Positions 20,090 through 21,703 of a DNA stretch of 21,703 nucleotides are shown here, one piece after another (position 1 is the first letter of the stretch; each line of letters opens with the position of its first letter). Under the pieces are notes generated by a model. The model did not search any database. It saw nothing but the letters and a program-made list of their open reading frames with translations, and was not told the origin of the DNA. Origin of the DNA: JACDAS01 sp046262415 (lineage in GTDB: Bacteria > Actinomycetota > Thermoleophilia > Gaiellales > Gaiellaceae); NCBI GenBank assembly GCA_046262415.1, contig JBHEMU010000167.1:1-21703 (forward strand). Reading direction: 5' to 3'. The position numbers and the translations under genes are program-made.

Positions 20090-21397
20090 ATGTCGACCGC
20101 CGTCGCAAACGACCTGGCCGAGGCGTTCGTGATCGAGGGCTCACAGCCGCTCAGCGGACGGATCAGCGCGGCCGGGAACAAGAACGGCGCCCTGCCGATC
20201 CTGGCGGCCTGCCTCTTGAGCGAGGAGCCGATCCTGCTGCACAACGTGCCGCGGATCCGCGACGTGCAGACGATGATCGAGCTGCTCCGCCGGCTCGGCG
20301 CCGACGTCGACTGGTGCGGCGACAACGAGGTCCGAGCCCACGCGGCGTCGCTCCTGACGACCGAGCTCGACGACGAGCTCTCGAGCAGGATCCGCGCCTC
20401 GTTCCTCCTGTCCGGCCCGCTCCTGGCCCGCACCGGCTCGGCCAGCGTCCCGCCTCCCGGCGGCGACGTGATCGGCCGCCGCCGGCTCGACCCCCACATG
20501 CACGCGCTCGAGCGGCTCGGCGCCGAGATCGAGATCGGCGACCGGTACGAGATGAGGTCGTCGGGCCTGCGCGGCGCGTCCATCTTCCTCGACGAGGCGA
20601 GCGTGATGGCGACCGAGAACACGGTCATGGCCGCCGCCCTCTCCCCGGGTCACACCGTGCTCAGCAATGCCGCCTGCGAGCCGCACGTGCAGGACCTCTG
20701 CCGCTTCCTGGTCTCGCTCGGGGCGCGGATCGACGGGGTCGGCTCCAACGTCCTGCGGATCAGCGGCGTCGACCGCCTGCAGGGGGGCGAGTGGAGGATC
20801 GCGCCGGAGCACATCGAGGTGGCGAGCTTCATCGGCCTCGCGGCGGTGACGGGCGGCGACGTGACGATCGAGGGTGTCGTTCCCGAGGATCTGAGCCCGA
20901 TCCTGCCCGCCTTCGAGCGCCTCGGCATCCGCGTCGAGCTGGAGGACTCGACCGTCCGCGTCCCCCCGGACCAGGAGCTCGTGATCCGGGACGACCTCGG
21001 TGGTCAGATCCCGAAGATCGAGGACGGACCCTGGCCGGCCTTCCCGGCCGACCTCACCTCGATCGCGGTCGCGGTCGCGACGCAGGCCCGGGGCACGGTC
21101 CTGATCTTCGAGAAGATGTTCGAGAACCGTCTGTTCTTCGTGGATAAGCTCGTCTCGATGGGTGCCCGGATCATCCTCTGCGACCCGCACCGGGCGATCG
21201 TCAGCGGGCCCTCGAAGCTCTACGGTCAGCGCCTGACGAGCCCCGACATCAGGGCGGGAATGGCGATGCTGATCGCGAGCCTCTGCGCCGAGGGCACCTC
21301 GACGATCGGCAACATCGGCGAGATCGACCGCGGCTACGAGCGGATCGACGAGCGGCTGCGAGCCCTCGGCGCCCGGATCGACCGCGTCGAGGGCTAG
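20090..21397 (+). CDS. murA: UDP-N-acetylglucosamine 1-carboxyvinyltransferase
   Basis: A 435-aa MurA, the first committed enzyme of peptidoglycan synthesis (enolpyruvyl transfer from PEP to UDP-GlcNAc, cytoplasmic). Family features are AAGNKNGALP with Lys31, the catalytic loop PPPGGDVIGRRRLDPH (122-136), the VMATENTVMAAAL block, FPADLTS with the conserved Asp, and the C-terminal RGYERIDERLRALGA. The loop residue that is Cys115 in E. coli is Asp126 here. Cys-to-Asp MurA enzymes (as in mycobacteria) are active but not alkylated by fosfomycin, so intrinsic resistance is expected. ATG 20090 was preferred to earlier in-frame GTGs because it lies just downstream of the symmetric -10 element and starts a normal-length N-terminus. 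Confidence 0.94.
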   Translation: MSTAVANDLAEAFVIEGSQPLSGRISAAGNKNGALPILAACLLSEEPILLHNVPRIRDVQTMIELLRRLGADVDWCGDNEVRAHAASLLTTELDDELSSRIRASFLLSGPLLARTGSASVPPPGGDVIGRRRLDPHMHALERLGAEIEIGDRYEMRSSGLRGASIFLDEASVMATENTVMAAALSPGHTVLSNAACEPHVQDLCRFLVSLGARIDGVGSNVLRISGVDRLQGGEWRIAPEHIEVASFIGLAAVTGGDVTIEGVVPEDLSPILPAFERLGIRVELEDSTVRVPPDQELVIRDDLGGQIPKIEDGPWPAFPADLTSIAVAVATQARGTVLIFEKMFENRLFFVDKLVSMGARIILCDPHRAIVSGPSKLYGQRLTSPDIRAGMAMLIASLCAEGTSTIGNIGEIDRGYERIDERLRALGARIDRVEG

Positions 21398-21398
21398 G

Positions 21399-21441
21399 TA
21401 GTGCCCCGCCCAGCAACGGAACGTCACTGGACGGGGCACTA
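21399..21441. repeat. Inverted repeat between murA and the HisB-like gene
   Basis: A perfect 10-bp stem TAGTGCCCCG (21399-21408) and CGGGGCACTA (21432-21441), extended inward by CCAG/CTGG (21410-21413, 21427-21430) and an imperfectly palindromic centre, begins 2 nt after the murA stop and ends 5 nt before the next ATG. It has no T-tract. It could be a terminator, an attenuator or a small palindromic repeat element. Confidence 0.7.
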
Positions 21442-21446
21442 GCGAG

Positions 21447-21703
21447 ATGGCCCAGGACGTGCGCCTACGAGCCCACGCCGCGCTCGCCGCGACCGGCCGG
21501 GCGAACGTTGCCACGGGGCTCCCCGTGCTCGACCACCTGCTGACCCTCCTCGCGGAGCACGCCTCGTTCGACCTCGCCCTCGAGGTCGCTCCCGGCGGGG
21601 CGGCGGCAGAGGTGACCGCGGCGGGTCGGGCGCTGGGCGACGCGCTCGCCGAGCAGCTCCGCGCCGAGGGCGTCCGCGGGCACGGCACCGGCACCGTCCC
21701 GGC
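21447..21703 (+). CDS. HisB (IGPD)-like protein lacking the metal-binding motif, 3'-truncated by window edge
   Basis: The 85 codons visible align in pattern with the first half of imidazoleglycerol-phosphate dehydratase: the conserved turn TGLPVLDHLLTLLAEHASFDLALEV corresponds to TGxxFLDHMLxxLAxHxxFDLxxxA of HisB (shown here only in part). However, the hallmark DxHHTVED segment, which supplies Mn2+ ligands and catalytic acids, is replaced by GGAAAEVTAAGRALGDALAE, and the N-terminal TxET motif is VRLRAHAALAATG. It is probably a paralogue with the HisB fold but no dehydratase activity. ATG 21447 lies 5 nt after an inverted repeat, with no ribosome-binding site. The C-terminal half is outside the window. 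Confidence 0.65.
   Translation, partial: MAQDVRLRAHAALAATGRANVATGLPVLDHLLTLLAEHASFDLALEVAPGGAAAEVTAAGRALGDALAEQLRAEGVRGHGTGTVP

Noticed and set aside
21465..21683. 72-codon minus-strand frame opposite the HisB-like gene
   Set aside because: It is a shadow of the plus-strand gene, with Arg/Gly-rich composition and no motif.

Overview
The window is about 72% G+C, with densely packed genes on both strands, many 4-nt stop/start overlaps (ATGA, GTGA) and few Shine-Dalgarno sequences. This points to a high-GC actinomycete. The gene content (two-subunit-type GlyS, a PPDK with its regulator, a MurA with Asp in place of the catalytic Cys, an ImuB/DnaE2 SOS cassette) would fit a deep-branching class such as Thermoleophilia, but that placement is inference. 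There is no phage, conjugative or IS transposase gene, no CRISPR array and no tRNA or rRNA gene.

Layout. (1) 2-9157, plus strand: the 3' part of glyS; a PPDK regulatory kinase/phosphorylase; an unrecognised 52-aa membrane protein; a MOSC protein; ppdK; a flippase-like membrane protein; an SPFH/NfeD pair. The first four overlap by 4 nt and look like one operon. The regulator lies just upstream of its probable target, PPDK. (2) 9158-9350: two tandem copies of a roughly 97-nt REP-like hairpin element. A third, inverted copy lies at 18581-18675. (3) 9355-11191, minus strand: a frameshifted 78-aa protein gene, a rhomboid protease with a zinc-binding N-terminus, and a VapBC-type toxin-antitoxin pair. 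(4) 11213-16218: an SOS mutagenesis cassette. Two LexA boxes sit on a promoter with a perfect -35, followed by imuB, a small DUF6504-like gene and dnaE2. A short TfoX-N-like gene lies antisense between the last two. (5) 16221-16340: a 40-nt tandem repeat. (6) 16390-18581: a divergent pair, a helical hypothetical protein (minus) and an EEP-fold hydrolase (plus), the latter followed by a class V aminotransferase-like enzyme. (7) 18675-20064, minus strand: an HD-domain protein and two VOC/glyoxalase-fold proteins, all overlapping by 4 nt. (8) 20090-21703, plus strand: murA, an inverted repeat, and the start of a HisB-like protein that lacks the usual metal-binding motif.

The most interesting signals concern gene starts. 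Several genes have a TAnnnT -10-like hexamer 9-10 nt before the start codon and no ribosome-binding site, which suggests leaderless mRNAs. One such hexamer is symmetric and lies exactly 10 nt from both murA and its divergent neighbour. Three genes (MOSC, flippase, EEP hydrolase) have no ATG/GTG/TTG where homology places the N-terminus; CTG fits well in two of them. Other points worth checking are the duplicated SOS operator, the antisense gene inside the SOS cassette, the hairpin element fused to stop codons, and the degenerate HisB paralogue. No wholly new multi-gene system is evident.
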